This document shows, piece by piece, positions 32,576 through 40,924 of a DNA stretch of 43,880 nt. How positions within the stretch are numbered: the stretch's first letter is position 1; each line of letters starts with the position of its first letter. The notes beneath the pieces are model-generated. The model saw nothing but the letters and a program-made list of their open reading frames with translations, made no database searches and was not told the origin of the DNA. The DNA comes from [Mycobacterium] manitobense. Lineage in GTDB: Bacteria; Actinomycetota; Actinomycetes; Mycobacteriales; Mycobacteriaceae. Position numbers and translations under genes: made by a program. Location: assembly GCF_025821665.1 (NCBI RefSeq), contig NZ_JACKSJ010000202.1:1-43880 (forward strand), given 5' to 3'.

Positions 32576-32935
32576 CTAGGCGAACGCCACACCGGATGCC
32601 GACCCCGAACCCGAACCCGGCAGCGCGTGCCACGGGCAGTACGCCAGGTAGGCGCTGACCGTCAGCACCACCGCCCGGTCCCGGTCGAGTTGCGGTTGGT
32701 CGACCATGACGTTGTCGACGACGTCGACGTGCGACACCCCCCGGTCGAGCGCCGCGCAGATGCCGTGGGCGTACTCGAGCATCGCCCTGAAGTCGGTGAA
32801 GATGACGCCGTCCCGGCTCAGTTGTTCGAGGAACTCCCCGTCACTGGGTGTCGCGCTCGCCGGGGCCGACAGCAGCAGCGCGGGCAGCACAGCCGCAACG
32901 GGCACCGCCATGCCCATCCGCCTCAGCAGCCTCAT
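32576..32935 (-). CDS. Secreted DUF732-family protein
   Basis: A protein of about 119 residues with signal peptide MRLLRRMGMAVPVAAVLPALLLSAPASA (cleavage after ASA, about residue 28). The DUF732 core follows: DGEFLEQLSRDGVIFTDFRAMLEYAHGICAALDRGVSHVDVV and a second Cys in AYLAYCPWH, which would form the family's single disulphide. DUF732 proteins are small helical mycobacterial exported proteins of unknown function. ATG 32935 has AAGG eight bases upstream; ATG 32941 is an alternative adding two residues. A short Gly/Ser-rich C-terminal tail is present. Confidence 0.83.
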   Translation of the reverse strand: MRLLRRMGMAVPVAAVLPALLLSAPASATPSDGEFLEQLSRDGVIFTDFRAMLEYAHGICAALDRGVSHVDVVDNVMVDQPQLDRDRAVVLTVSAYLAYCPWHALPGSGSGSASGVAFA

Positions 32936-33130
32936 CGACATGCCCTTCTCGCCCGACGCTCCTTGACGAAGCTACCCCGAGGCCGGCAGGGCAAACGTAG
33001 AAACCGGACACACGCAGGGCTTTCATCCCACCGACAGCGTCACCGCCCACGTCCGACGTATGCCGCTCGACGAAAGTGGGCATTGAAGAGGTACTGCGCG
33101 TTCGACGACCCGACGGAAGCGAGGTGGCCA

Positions 33131-33874
33131 GTGCTTGGTCTGCCCGACGAAGTACGCACCTGCCTGTTCGACCTCGACGGTGTCCTCACCGACACGGCGA
33201 GCGTGCACAAGAAGGCCTGGCAGACGATGTTCGACGACTTCCTGCGGCAGCGGGCCGACAAGGCGGGTGAGCAGTTCGTGCCGTTCGACGTCGACGACGA
33301 CTACCTGGAGTACGTCGACGGCAAGCGCCGCGACGACGGCGTCCGCTCGTTCCTGTCCAGCCGCGGCATCGAGCTGCCCGACGGCGACGCCGACGACCCG
33401 CCGGACGCCGAGACCGTCGCGGGGCTGGGCAACCGCAAGAACGACCTGTTCCAGCACACCCTGCGCACCGACGGCATCGAGGTGTTCGACGGCTCCCGCC
33501 GCTATCTCGAGGCGGTCGCCGCCGCCGGCCTCGGTGTCGGGGTGGTGTCGTCGAGCGCCAACACCCGCGACGTGCTGGAGGTGACCGGCCTGGCGCGGTT
33601 CGTCGAGCACCGCGTCGACGGGGTCACGTTGCGCGAGGAGAACATTCCGGGCAAGCCGGCACCCGACTCCTTCCTGCGCGCGGCGCAGTTGTTCGGCGTG
33701 GCGCCACCCGCGGCGGCCGTGTTCGAGGACGCGCTGTCCGGGGTCGCCGCGGGCCGGGCCGGCTATTTCGGCTACGTGGTGGGCGTCGACCGGGTGGGGC
33801 AGGCCGAGGAGTTGCGCCGCAACGGCGCCGACATCGTCGTCACCGACCTCGCCGAACTGCTGGACGAGTCGTGA
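33131..33874 (+). CDS. HAD-superfamily beta-phosphoglucomutase-like protein (Rv3400-like)
   Basis: A 247-residue HAD IA enzyme with an intact motif I FDLDGVLTDT (nucleophile D14, acid/base D16), motif II VSSSANT, the motif III Lys in PGKPAPDSF and motif IV FEDALSGV. Length and the helical cap match beta-phosphoglucomutases, which interconvert beta-glucose 1-phosphate and glucose 6-phosphate. The GTG at 33131 starts the family-like MLGLPDEVRTCLFDLDG, with GAGG upstream. Its stop overlaps the GH65 gene start (GTGA), so the two are coupled: a phosphorylase releasing beta-glucose 1-phosphate and the mutase that consumes it. The mutase role is inferred. Confidence 0.9.
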   Translation: MLGLPDEVRTCLFDLDGVLTDTASVHKKAWQTMFDDFLRQRADKAGEQFVPFDVDDDYLEYVDGKRRDDGVRSFLSSRGIELPDGDADDPPDAETVAGLGNRKNDLFQHTLRTDGIEVFDGSRRYLEAVAAAGLGVGVVSSSANTRDVLEVTGLARFVEHRVDGVTLREENIPGKPAPDSFLRAAQLFGVAPPAAAVFEDALSGVAAGRAGYFGYVVGVDRVGQAEELRRNGADIVVTDLAELLDES

Positions 33875-36234
33875 TCTCCCACGACGCCTTCCCCGTCGAG
33901 CCGTGGCAGGTCCGGGAGACCGAACTGGACTTCGACCTGCTCGACGAGTCGGAGTCGTTGTTCGCATTGTCCAACGGCCACATTGGATTACGCGGCAACC
34001 TCGACGAGGGCGAACCGCACGGAATGCCCGGCACCTACCTCAACTCGTTCTACGAGATCCGGCCACTGCCCTACGCCGAAGCCGGCTACGGCTATCCGGA
34101 GGCCGGGCAGACCGTCGTCGACGTCACCAACGGCAAGATCATGCGGCTGCTGGTCGACGACGAGCCGTTCGACGTCCGCTACGGCGAGCTGATCGACCAC
34201 GAGCGCGTCCTCGACCTGCGCGCAGGCACGCTGACGCGGTGCGCCCACTGGCGCTCGCCGGCAGGCAGGCAGGTCAAGGTGCGGTCCACGCGGCTGGTGT
34301 CGCTGGTGCAGCGCGGTGTCGCGGCCATCGAGTACGTTGTCGAGGCCATGGACGAATTCGTCCGCGTCACAGTGCAATCCGAGCTGGTGGCCAACGAGGA
34401 CCAGCCGGAGACATCGGACGATCCGCGGGTGGCGGCGGCGCTGAAGACGCCGCTCGAGGCAATCACACACGAGAACACCGACACGTCGGCGGTGCTGGTG
34501 CACCGCACCCGCGGCAGCGCGCTGATGATGGCGGCGGCCATGGACCACGAGGTCGAGGTGCCCGGCCGGGTCGAGGTGCACACCGATTCCCGCGACGACC
34601 TGGCGCGCACCACAGTGATCTGCGGGCTGCGACCCGGCCAGCAGCTGCGGATCGTCAAATACCTGGCTTACGGCTGGTCCAGCCTGCGCTCCCGTCCCGC
34701 GCTGCGCGACCAGGTCGCCGCGGCGCTGACCGGCGCACGCTACGTCGGGTGGCAGGGGCTGCTCGACGCCCAGCGCGAATACCTCGACGAGTACTGGGAC
34801 TGCGCGGACGTCGAGGTGGACGGCGACCCGGACATCCAGCAGGCGGTGCGGTTCGGGCTGTTCCACGTGCTGCAGGCCAGTGCCCGCGCCGAACGACGCG
34901 CCATCCCCGGAAAGGGCTTGACCGGCACCGGATATGACGGCCACGCCTTCTGGGACACCGAGGGCTTCGTGCTGCCGGTGCTGACGTACACGAAACCGAA
35001 CGCAGCGGCCGACGCGCTGCGCTGGCGGGCGTCGACCCTCGACCTGGCCAGGGAGCGCGCCGCCCAACTCGACCTCGAGGGCGCCGCGTTCCCGTGGCGC
35101 ACCATCCGCGGCGAGGAGTGTTCGGCCTACTGGCCGGCGGGCACCGCGGCGTGGCATGTCAACGCCGACATCGCGATGGCGTTCGACCGGTACCGCACGG
35201 TCACCGGTGACGACTCCCTCGAGGAGGAGTGCGGACTGGCCGTACTGGTCGACACCGCCCGGCTGTGGATATCGATTGGCCACCACGACCGGCACGGCGT
35301 GTGGCATCTTGACGGCGTCACCGGCCCGGACGAGTACACGGCCGTGGTGCGCGACAACGTGTTCACCAATCTGATGGCCGCACACAATCTCCGGGTGGCC
35401 GCCGACGCGTGCACCCGGCGACCCGAGGCGGCCCGCGAGATGGGGGTGACCACCGAGGAGACCGCGGCCTGGCGCGAAGCGGCCGCTTCGGCGCACATCC
35501 CGTATGACGAGGAACTCGGCGTGCACCAGCAGTGCGAGGGCTTCACCACGCTGGCCGAGTGGGAGTTCACCGACAACACCTCCTACCCGCTGCTGCTCAA
35601 CGAGCCCTACGTGAGGCTCTATCCGGCGCAGGTGATCAAGCAGGCCGACCTGGTGCTGGCAATGCAGTGGCAGAGCCACGCGTTCACCGACGAGCAGAAG
35701 GCCCGCAACGTCGACTACTACGAGCGGCGCACCACTCGCGACTCCTCGCTGTCGGCGTGCACCCAGGCGGTGATGTGCGCGGAGGTGGGGCACCTGGAAC
35801 TGGCGCACGACTACACCTTCGAGGCGGCGCTGATCGACCTGCGCGACCTGCACCACAACACCCGCGACGGGCTGCACATGGCGTCGCTGGCCGGGGCGTG
35901 GACCGCGCTGGTCGCCGGGTTCGGCGGGTTGCGCGACGACGAGGGTGTGCTGTCGCTGGACCCGCACCTGCCCGACGCCTTCTCCCGGTTACGATTTCGC
36001 CTGTGCTGGAGAGGTTTCCGGCTGACGGTGAACGCCGAGCACGACGAGGTGACCTACACGCTGCGCGACGGGCCCGACGGCGAGTTGACGATCCGGCATG
36101 CCGGTGAGGAACTCCAGGTCTTCACCGCGGAGCCGACCACCGTCGCGGTGCGGCGGCGCAAGCCGCTGTTGCCGGCGCCTCCGCAGCCGCCGGGCCGAGA
36201 ACCGCTGCGGCGCCGGCTCACCGGCGAGGTGTGA
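33871..36234 (+). CDS. Glycoside hydrolase family 65 enzyme (disaccharide phosphorylase-like, Rv3401-like)
   Basis: A 787-residue GH65 protein. The N-terminal beta-sandwich (FALSNGHIGLRGNLDEGEP, LNSFYEI) is followed by the (alpha/alpha)6 catalytic barrel. The general acid is E488 in VTGPDEYTAVV, with upstream GTGYDGHAFWDTEGFVLPVL and FPWRTIRGEEC as conserved substrate-binding segments; the C-terminal sandwich holds SLDPHLPDAFSRLRFRLCWRGF. GH65 members include maltose, trehalose and kojibiose phosphorylases and some hydrolases. Coupling to a beta-phosphoglucomutase-like HAD favours an inverting phosphorylase giving beta-glucose 1-phosphate. Which disaccharide is used is not visible. GTG 33871 overlaps the HAD stop by four bases; it converges on choD with a 12-base gap. 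Confidence 0.92.
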   Translation: MISHDAFPVEPWQVRETELDFDLLDESESLFALSNGHIGLRGNLDEGEPHGMPGTYLNSFYEIRPLPYAEAGYGYPEAGQTVVDVTNGKIMRLLVDDEPFDVRYGELIDHERVLDLRAGTLTRCAHWRSPAGRQVKVRSTRLVSLVQRGVAAIEYVVEAMDEFVRVTVQSELVANEDQPETSDDPRVAAALKTPLEAITHENTDTSAVLVHRTRGSALMMAAAMDHEVEVPGRVEVHTDSRDDLARTTVICGLRPGQQLRIVKYLAYGWSSLRSRPALRDQVAAALTGARYVGWQGLLDAQREYLDEYWDCADVEVDGDPDIQQAVRFGLFHVLQASARAERRAIPGKGLTGTGYDGHAFWDTEGFVLPVLTYTKPNAAADALRWRASTLDLARERAAQLDLEGAAFPWRTIRGEECSAYWPAGTAAWHVNADIAMAFDRYRTVTGDDSLEEECGLAVLVDTARLWISIGHHDRHGVWHLDGVTGPDEYTAVVRDNVFTNLMAAHNLRVAADACTRRPEAAREMGVTTEETAAWREAAASAHIPYDEELGVHQQCEGFTTLAEWEFTDNTSYPLLLNEPYVRLYPAQVIKQADLVLAMQWQSHAFTDEQKARNVDYYERRTTRDSSLSACTQAVMCAEVGHLELAHDYTFEAALIDLRDLHHNTRDGLHMASLAGAWTALVAGFGGLRDDEGVLSLDPHLPDAFSRLRFRLCWRGFRLTVNAEHDEVTYTLRDGPDGELTIRHAGEELQVFTAEPTTVAVRRRKPLLPAPPQPPGREPLRRRLTGEV

Positions 36235-36246
36235 CCGCGCTGCGGG

Positions 36247-38013
36247 TCAGGCGCCGCGTGCCTCCGCGGTGGTGGGGTCACGCCGGTTGACGTCCTCGGC
36301 GCTGGCGTTCCAGTCCAGCGCGGCGGGCGCTCCGGCAGGCACCACCGGATGCTCGGGCTCGATGGGGTCGAGCCGGCGGTAGCCCTCACCCTGCGCGGGC
36401 CGCAGATCCTCGGCGCCCTTGTTCGGCCACAGCGACGCCGCGCGCTCCGCCTGGGCGGTGATGCTCAGCGACGGGTTCACGCCGAGGTTGGCGGAGATGG
36501 CCGCACCGTCGACCACGTACAGCGTCGGGTAGTTGTACACGCGGTGGTACGGGTCGATGACCCCGTGCTCGGGGCTGTCACCGATCACCGCGCCGCCGAG
36601 GAAGTGCGCCGTCAGCGGGATGTTGAACAACTCACCCCAGGTGCCGCCGGCCACGCCGTCGATCTTCTTGGCGATGCGCCGGGTCACCTCGTTGCCCACC
36701 GGGATCCAGCTGGGGTTCGGCTCGCCGTGGCCCTGCTTGCTGTCGAGCATGCGGAAGCCGAGCTTGGTCTTCCTGGTGAAGGTGGTGATCGAGTTGTCGA
36801 GGTTCTGCATGACCAGCGCGATCATGGTGCGCTCGCTCCAGCGCCGCGGGTTGAGCAGCCGCAGCGTGCCCTTCGGGTCGGCGCCGGCATTCTGGAACAG
36901 CTGCTTCCAGCGCGGCACGTCGGTGCCCTGCGGGCCGGCGCCGTCGGTCATCAGGGTCTGCAGCAGGCCCATCGCGTTGGACCCCTTGCCGTAGCGGCAG
37001 GGTTCGACGTGGGTGTCGTCCGTCGGGTGGATGGACGACGTGATGGCCACACCGTGGGTGAGGTCGAGATCGTCGCGGACCTCGAGCCGGCCCGCACCGA
37101 CGATCGACTCGGAGTTGGTGCGGGTGAGCAGGCCGAGCCGGTTCGACAGCTTCGGCAGCTTGCCGGTGTCGCGCATCTTGAACAGCAGCTTCTGGGTGCC
37201 ATAGGTGCCCGCGGCGACGATGACGTGGGTGGCGGTGAACGTGCGGCGCTTCCGGCGCAGCAGCCGGCCGGTGTGCGCGGTCTTGACCTCCCAAAGCCCG
37301 TCGGGCCGCTGCTGGAGGCTGGTCACGGTGGTCATCGGATGGATCTGCGTCCCCGCCGACTCCGCCAGGCCCAGGTAGTTCTTCAGCAGGGTGTTCTTGG
37401 CGCCGAAGCGGCAGCCGGTCATGCACTGGCCGCACTCGATGCACCCGGTCCGCGCCGGGCCGGCGCCACCGAAGTAAGGATCGGGGACGGTCTTGCCGGG
37501 CGTCTTCTCGCCGTCGGGGCCGAAGAACACCCCGACCGGGGTGGGCACGAAGGTGTCCCCGACGCCCATGTCCTCGGCGACCTCTTTCATGATGCGGTCG
37601 GCGTCGGTGAACGTGGGGTTGGTGACGACGCCGAGCATGCGCTGCGCCTGCTCGTAGTGCGGCAGCAACTCGTCGCGCCAGTCGGTGATGTGCTTCCACT
37701 GCGGGTCCTTGAAGAACGGCTCGCGCGGCACGTACAGCGTGTTCGCGTAGTTGAGCGAGCCGCCGCCGACGCCCGCACCGGCCAGGATCAGCACGTTGCG
37801 CAGTAGATGGATGCGCTGGATGCCGAAGCACCCGAACTTCGGCGCCCACAGGAACTTGCGCAGATTCCAGGAGGTCTTGGCGAACTCCTTGTCGGCGAAG
37901 CGGCGGCCGGCCTCCAGGACGCCGACACGGTAGCCCTTCTCGGTGAGTCGCAGCGCGCTCACGCTGCCGCCGAATCCCGAGCCGATGATCAGGACGTCAT
38001 AGTCAGGCTGCAT
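36247..38013 (-). CDS. choD: ChoD-type GMC oxidoreductase (putative cholesterol oxidase)
   Basis: A 588-residue FAD enzyme. The dinucleotide-binding GSGFGGS is at residues 11-17 with the VLEAG end of the second strand, and a ferredoxin-like Cys cluster TGCIECGQCMTGCRFGAKNTLLKNYL lies at about 190-215. The C-terminal GMC signature HFLGGAVIGDSPEHGVIDPYHRVYNYPTLYVVDGAAISANLGVNPSLSITAQAERA carries the catalytic His-Asn pair region. It corresponds to Rv3409c (578 residues), annotated cholesterol oxidase; its true substrate in mycobacteria is disputed. ATG 38013 is chosen over GTG 38016 because a CATACT hexamer ends six bases before it. A perfect palindrome adjoins that hexamer, so a repressor probably controls it. 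Confidence 0.9.
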   Translation of the reverse strand: MQPDYDVLIIGSGFGGSVSALRLTEKGYRVGVLEAGRRFADKEFAKTSWNLRKFLWAPKFGCFGIQRIHLLRNVLILAGAGVGGGSLNYANTLYVPREPFFKDPQWKHITDWRDELLPHYEQAQRMLGVVTNPTFTDADRIMKEVAEDMGVGDTFVPTPVGVFFGPDGEKTPGKTVPDPYFGGAGPARTGCIECGQCMTGCRFGAKNTLLKNYLGLAESAGTQIHPMTTVTSLQQRPDGLWEVKTAHTGRLLRRKRRTFTATHVIVAAGTYGTQKLLFKMRDTGKLPKLSNRLGLLTRTNSESIVGAGRLEVRDDLDLTHGVAITSSIHPTDDTHVEPCRYGKGSNAMGLLQTLMTDGAGPQGTDVPRWKQLFQNAGADPKGTLRLLNPRRWSERTMIALVMQNLDNSITTFTRKTKLGFRMLDSKQGHGEPNPSWIPVGNEVTRRIAKKIDGVAGGTWGELFNIPLTAHFLGGAVIGDSPEHGVIDPYHRVYNYPTLYVVDGAAISANLGVNPSLSITAQAERAASLWPNKGAEDLRPAQGEGYRRLDPIEPEHPVVPAGAPAALDWNASAEDVNRRDPTTAEARGA

Positions 38014-38019
38014 CACACC

Positions 38020-38025
38020 AGTATG
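38020..38025 (-). promoter_or_regulatory. Candidate choD -10 element
   Basis: CATACT on the minus strand ends six bases before ATG 38013 and directly adjoins the palindrome at 38026-38043. Confidence 0.45.
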
Positions 38026-38043
38026 AGTTACCGCTGGGTAACT
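38026..38043. promoter_or_regulatory. Perfect 18-bp palindrome, candidate repressor operator of choD
   Basis: AGTTACC-GCTG-GGTAACT has seven-base arms with no mismatch and starts 12 bases upstream of the choD ATG, directly next to the candidate -10. Size and symmetry suit a TetR- or GntR-type repressor. It does not fit the KstR or KstR2 consensus that I know for cholesterol genes. Confidence 0.6.
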
Positions 38044-38097
38044 TTTCTAGACAGGTGGACCTAAGTTGTAAAGGCGTCACAACTGCGCCGGCGCGGG

Positions 38098-39225
38098 TCA
38101 GGAGCCGACGGCCAGACCGACCTTCTGGAATTCCTTGAGGTCGCAGTATCCGGCCTTGGCCATCGCCCGGCGCAGCCCGCCCACCAGGTTCAACGAACCG
38201 AACGGATCGTCGGACGGGCCGTCGAGCACCTGCCGCAGCGACGGCCGCTCCCCCACCGCGACCTGCAGCAGCGCGCCGCGGGGCAGCGACGGGTGGGCGG
38301 CCGCGGCCGGCCAGAACCAGCCGCCGCCCAGCGCCTCGGCCGCCGTGGCCAGCGGGGTGCCCAGCACCACCGCGTCGGCACCGCAAGCGATGGCCTTGGC
38401 CAGGTCGCCGGAGGTGTGGATGTCGCCGTCGGCCAGCACGTGCACGTAGCGGCCGCCGGTCTCGTCGAGGTACTCGCGGCGGGCGGCGGCCGCGTCGGCG
38501 ATCGCGGTGGCCATCGGCACGCTGATGCCGAGCACCTCGTCGCTGGTGGTGACGCCGCTGGTGGAGCCGTACCCCACGATGACGCCGGCAGCGCCGGTGC
38601 GCATCAGGTGCAGCGCCGTGCGGTGGTCGAGCACCCCGCCCGCCACGACCGGGACGTCGAGTTCGGAGATGAAGGTCTTGAGGTTCAGCGGCTCGCCGTC
38701 GGACGCCACGCGTTCGGCCGACACGATGGTGCCCTGGATCACCAGCAGGTCCAGCCCGGCCGCGATCAGCGACGGTGCCAGCGCCCTGGCGTTCTGCGGG
38801 CTGACCCTTACGGCCGTCGTCAGGCCCGCTTCGCGGATCCGCGCCACCGCGGCGCCCAGCAACTCGGGGTCCAGTGGCGCGGCGTGCAGCTGCTGCAGCA
38901 GCCGGATGGCGGCCGACGGCTCGGGCTCCTTCTCGGCGGCCTCGAGCACCTGGGCGATCTTCTCCTCGACGTCGGCGTGCCTGCCGATCAGCCCCTCGCC
39001 GTTGAGTACGCCCAGGCCGCCGAGCCGGCCCAGCTCGATGGCGAAGTCGGTGGACGCGAGCGCATCGGTGGGGTGCGACAGCACCGGCATGTCGAACCGG
39101 TAGGCGTCCAGCTGCCATGCGGTCGACACGTCCTTGGACGACCGGGTGCGCCTGGACGGCACGATGTTGATGTCGCCGAGCTCATAGGTACGGCGGGCGG
39201 TGCGGCCCATGCCGATCTCGACCAT
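38098..39225 (-). CDS. guaB3: GuaB3, IMP dehydrogenase/GMP reductase-family protein without the catalytic Cys
   Basis: A 375-residue IMPDH-fold protein with no CBS domains. Conserved segments are RRTYELGDINIVPSRRTRSSKDVSTAWQLDA, VIQGTIVSAERVASDGEPLNLK, VVAGGVLDHRTALHLMRTGAAGVIVGYGS and HVLADGDIHTSGDLAKAIACGADAVVLGTPLA. The active-site loop that reads GSICTTR in GuaB2 is GSTSGVTTSDE here (about 220-230), so the thioimidate Cys is absent. GuaB3 is retained throughout mycobacteria but its activity is not settled. ATG 39225 gives the length of the M. tuberculosis protein (Rv3410c, 375); ATG 39234 is an alternative. It follows guaB2 by 14 bases in one operon. Confidence 0.92.
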   Translation of the reverse strand: MVEIGMGRTARRTYELGDINIVPSRRTRSSKDVSTAWQLDAYRFDMPVLSHPTDALASTDFAIELGRLGGLGVLNGEGLIGRHADVEEKIAQVLEAAEKEPEPSAAIRLLQQLHAAPLDPELLGAAVARIREAGLTTAVRVSPQNARALAPSLIAAGLDLLVIQGTIVSAERVASDGEPLNLKTFISELDVPVVAGGVLDHRTALHLMRTGAAGVIVGYGSTSGVTTSDEVLGISVPMATAIADAAAARREYLDETGGRYVHVLADGDIHTSGDLAKAIACGADAVVLGTPLATAAEALGGGWFWPAAAAHPSLPRGALLQVAVGERPSLRQVLDGPSDDPFGSLNLVGGLRRAMAKAGYCDLKEFQKVGLAVGS

Positions 39226-39239
39226 GTCGCGCATGCGCG

Positions 39240-40787
39240 TCAGACCCCGCGGGCGTAGTAGTTCGGCGCCTCGACCGTCATCTGGATGTCGTGCGGATGG
39301 CTCTCCTTGAGCCCCGCGGCGGTGATCTGGACGAACTGCGCCTGCTGCAGGTGCTCGATGGTGGCCGACCCGGTGTACCCCATGGCCGCCCGCAGGCCGC
39401 CGGTGAGCTGATGGATCACCGTCGACAGCGGTCCGCGGAACGGCACGCGACCCTCGATGCCCTCGGGCACCAGCTTGTCCTCGCTCAGGGCGTCGTCCTG
39501 GAAATAGCGGTCCTTGGAGTAGCTCTTGCGGGTGCCGCGGGTCTGCATCGCGCCGAGCGACCCCATGCCGCGGTAGCTCTTGTACTGCTTGCCGTTGACG
39601 AAGATCAAGTCGCCGGGCGCCTCGGCGGTACCGGCCAGCAGCGAACCGAGCATCGCCGTCGACGCGCCCGCGGCCAGCGCCTTGGCGATGTCGCCGGAGT
39701 ACTGCAGCCCGCCGTCGGCGATCACCGGCACGCCGGACGGCGCGCAGGCGGCGACGGCCTCGAGGATCGCGGTGATCTGCGGCGCGCCGACACCGGCGAC
39801 CACCCGGGTGGTGCAGATAGAGCCCGGCCCGACGCCCACCTTCACCGCGTCGGCCCCGGCCTGCACCAGCGCCGCTGCCGCCGCCCGGGTGGCGACATTG
39901 CCGCCGATCACGTCGACGCGGTCGCCGACGGCCATCTTCACCCGGTTCACCATGTCCAGCACGCCGCGGTTGTGCGCGTGTGCGGTGTCGACGATCAGGA
40001 CGTCGACGCCCGCGTCGGCCAGCGTCATCGCCCTGGTCCAGGCGTCGTCCCCGACCCCTACCGCCGCCCCGACCAGCAGCCGGCCGTCGGAGTCCTTGGT
40101 GGCAAGCGGGAACTGCTCGGTCTTGACGAAGTCCTTCACGGTGATCAGGCCGGTGAGCTTGCCGTGGTTGTCGACGATCGGCAGCTTCTCGATCTTGTGC
40201 CGGCGCAGCAGCCCGAGGGCGGCCTCGGCCGACACCCCCTCCTGCGCGGTGATCAGCGGCGCCTTGGTCATCACCTCCGACACCGGCTTGCTCTGGTCGA
40301 CCTCGAAGCGCATGTCGCGGTTGGTGATGATGCCGACGAGCTGCCCGTTGTCGTCCACCACCGGCAGCCCCGAGATGCGGAACCGCGCGCACATGGCGTC
40401 GACCTCGGCCAGCGTGTTGCCCGGCGAGCATGTCACCGGGTCGGTCACCATGCCCGCCTCGGAGCGTTTCACCGTCTCGACCTGGCCGGCCTGTTCGGCT
40501 GCGGGCAGGTTGCGGTGCAGCACGCCCATCCCGCCGGCGCGTGCCATCGCGATGGCCATCCTGGACTCGGTCACGGTGTCCATCGCCGAGCTGACGAGCG
40601 GCACCCGCAGCCGGATGCGCTTGGTCAGTCTGCTCGAGGTGTCGGCCATCGCCGGCACCACGTCGGAGGCGGCGGGCAGCAGCAGGACGTCGTCGAACGT
40701 GAGCCCGAGCATCGCGACCTTGGTCGGATCGTCACCGCCGGTGGGGACCGGTACGGCGAGGGGAACGCTGCTTTCAGCGATCGACAT
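39240..40787 (-). CDS. guaB2: GuaB2, IMP dehydrogenase
   Basis: A 515-residue inosine-5'-monophosphate dehydrogenase, the rate-limiting step of guanine nucleotide synthesis (IMP to XMP with NAD+). N-terminal LTFDDVLLLPA, two CBS domains at about residues 115-225 (MVTDPVTCSPGNTLAEVDAMCARFRISGLPVVDD), the catalytic loop GPGSICTTR with C325, and the flap YFQDDALSEDKLVPEGIEGRVPFRG are all present. It is the essential mycobacterial IMPDH (Rv3411c). ATG 40787 has GGAGG eight bases upstream and is chosen over the ATG at 40802. A TAGGAT hexamer at 40824-40829 suits a -10 with a leader of about 30 bases. guaB3 follows in the same operon. Confidence 0.96.
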   Translation of the reverse strand: MSIAESSVPLAVPVPTGGDDPTKVAMLGLTFDDVLLLPAASDVVPAMADTSSRLTKRIRLRVPLVSSAMDTVTESRMAIAMARAGGMGVLHRNLPAAEQAGQVETVKRSEAGMVTDPVTCSPGNTLAEVDAMCARFRISGLPVVDDNGQLVGIITNRDMRFEVDQSKPVSEVMTKAPLITAQEGVSAEAALGLLRRHKIEKLPIVDNHGKLTGLITVKDFVKTEQFPLATKDSDGRLLVGAAVGVGDDAWTRAMTLADAGVDVLIVDTAHAHNRGVLDMVNRVKMAVGDRVDVIGGNVATRAAAAALVQAGADAVKVGVGPGSICTTRVVAGVGAPQITAILEAVAACAPSGVPVIADGGLQYSGDIAKALAAGASTAMLGSLLAGTAEAPGDLIFVNGKQYKSYRGMGSLGAMQTRGTRKSYSKDRYFQDDALSEDKLVPEGIEGRVPFRGPLSTVIHQLTGGLRAAMGYTGSATIEHLQQAQFVQITAAGLKESHPHDIQMTVEAPNYYARGV

Positions 40788-40823
40788 GGGCGGAGCCTCC
40801 ATCGGGGCGAAGCGTGATACTCA

Positions 40824-40829
40824 ATCCTA
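40824..40829 (-). promoter_or_regulatory. Candidate guaB2 -10 element
   Basis: TAGGAT on the minus strand fits TANNNT; the start would be near 40817, giving a leader of about 30 bases containing GGAGG. Confidence 0.4.
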
Positions 40830-40912
40830 TCGGCTCAGCAGTCGCAACTCGCGATTCCATCCCCGGGTCGCCGCGCCGGGGCAACCGCTGGCGCGATCCC
40901 AGTGGGGCTGCG

Positions 40913-40918
40913 TACTCT
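40913..40918 (+). promoter_or_regulatory. Candidate -10 of the DUF5319 gene (leaderless)
   Basis: TACTCT fits TANNNT and ends six bases before GTG 40925; no Shine-Dalgarno is present. Confidence 0.5.
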
Positions 40919-40924
40919 GGACGC

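Noticed and set aside
32627..33130. Upstream extension of the beta-phosphoglucomutase-like gene
   Set aside because: The frame is antisense to the DUF732 gene and has no domain; GTG 33131 gives the family start just before motif I.
33988..35967. 659-codon open frame antisense to the GH65 gene
   Set aside because: Val/Gln/Arg-rich shadow of a high-GC gene; no motif, no ribosome site, and the sense frame encodes a full GH65 enzyme.
38026..38043. Palindrome before choD as a KstR site
   Set aside because: The arms AGTTACC/GGTAACT with a four-base centre do not fit the AAC-N2-GTT core of KstR nor the AAG-N2-CTT core of KstR2.
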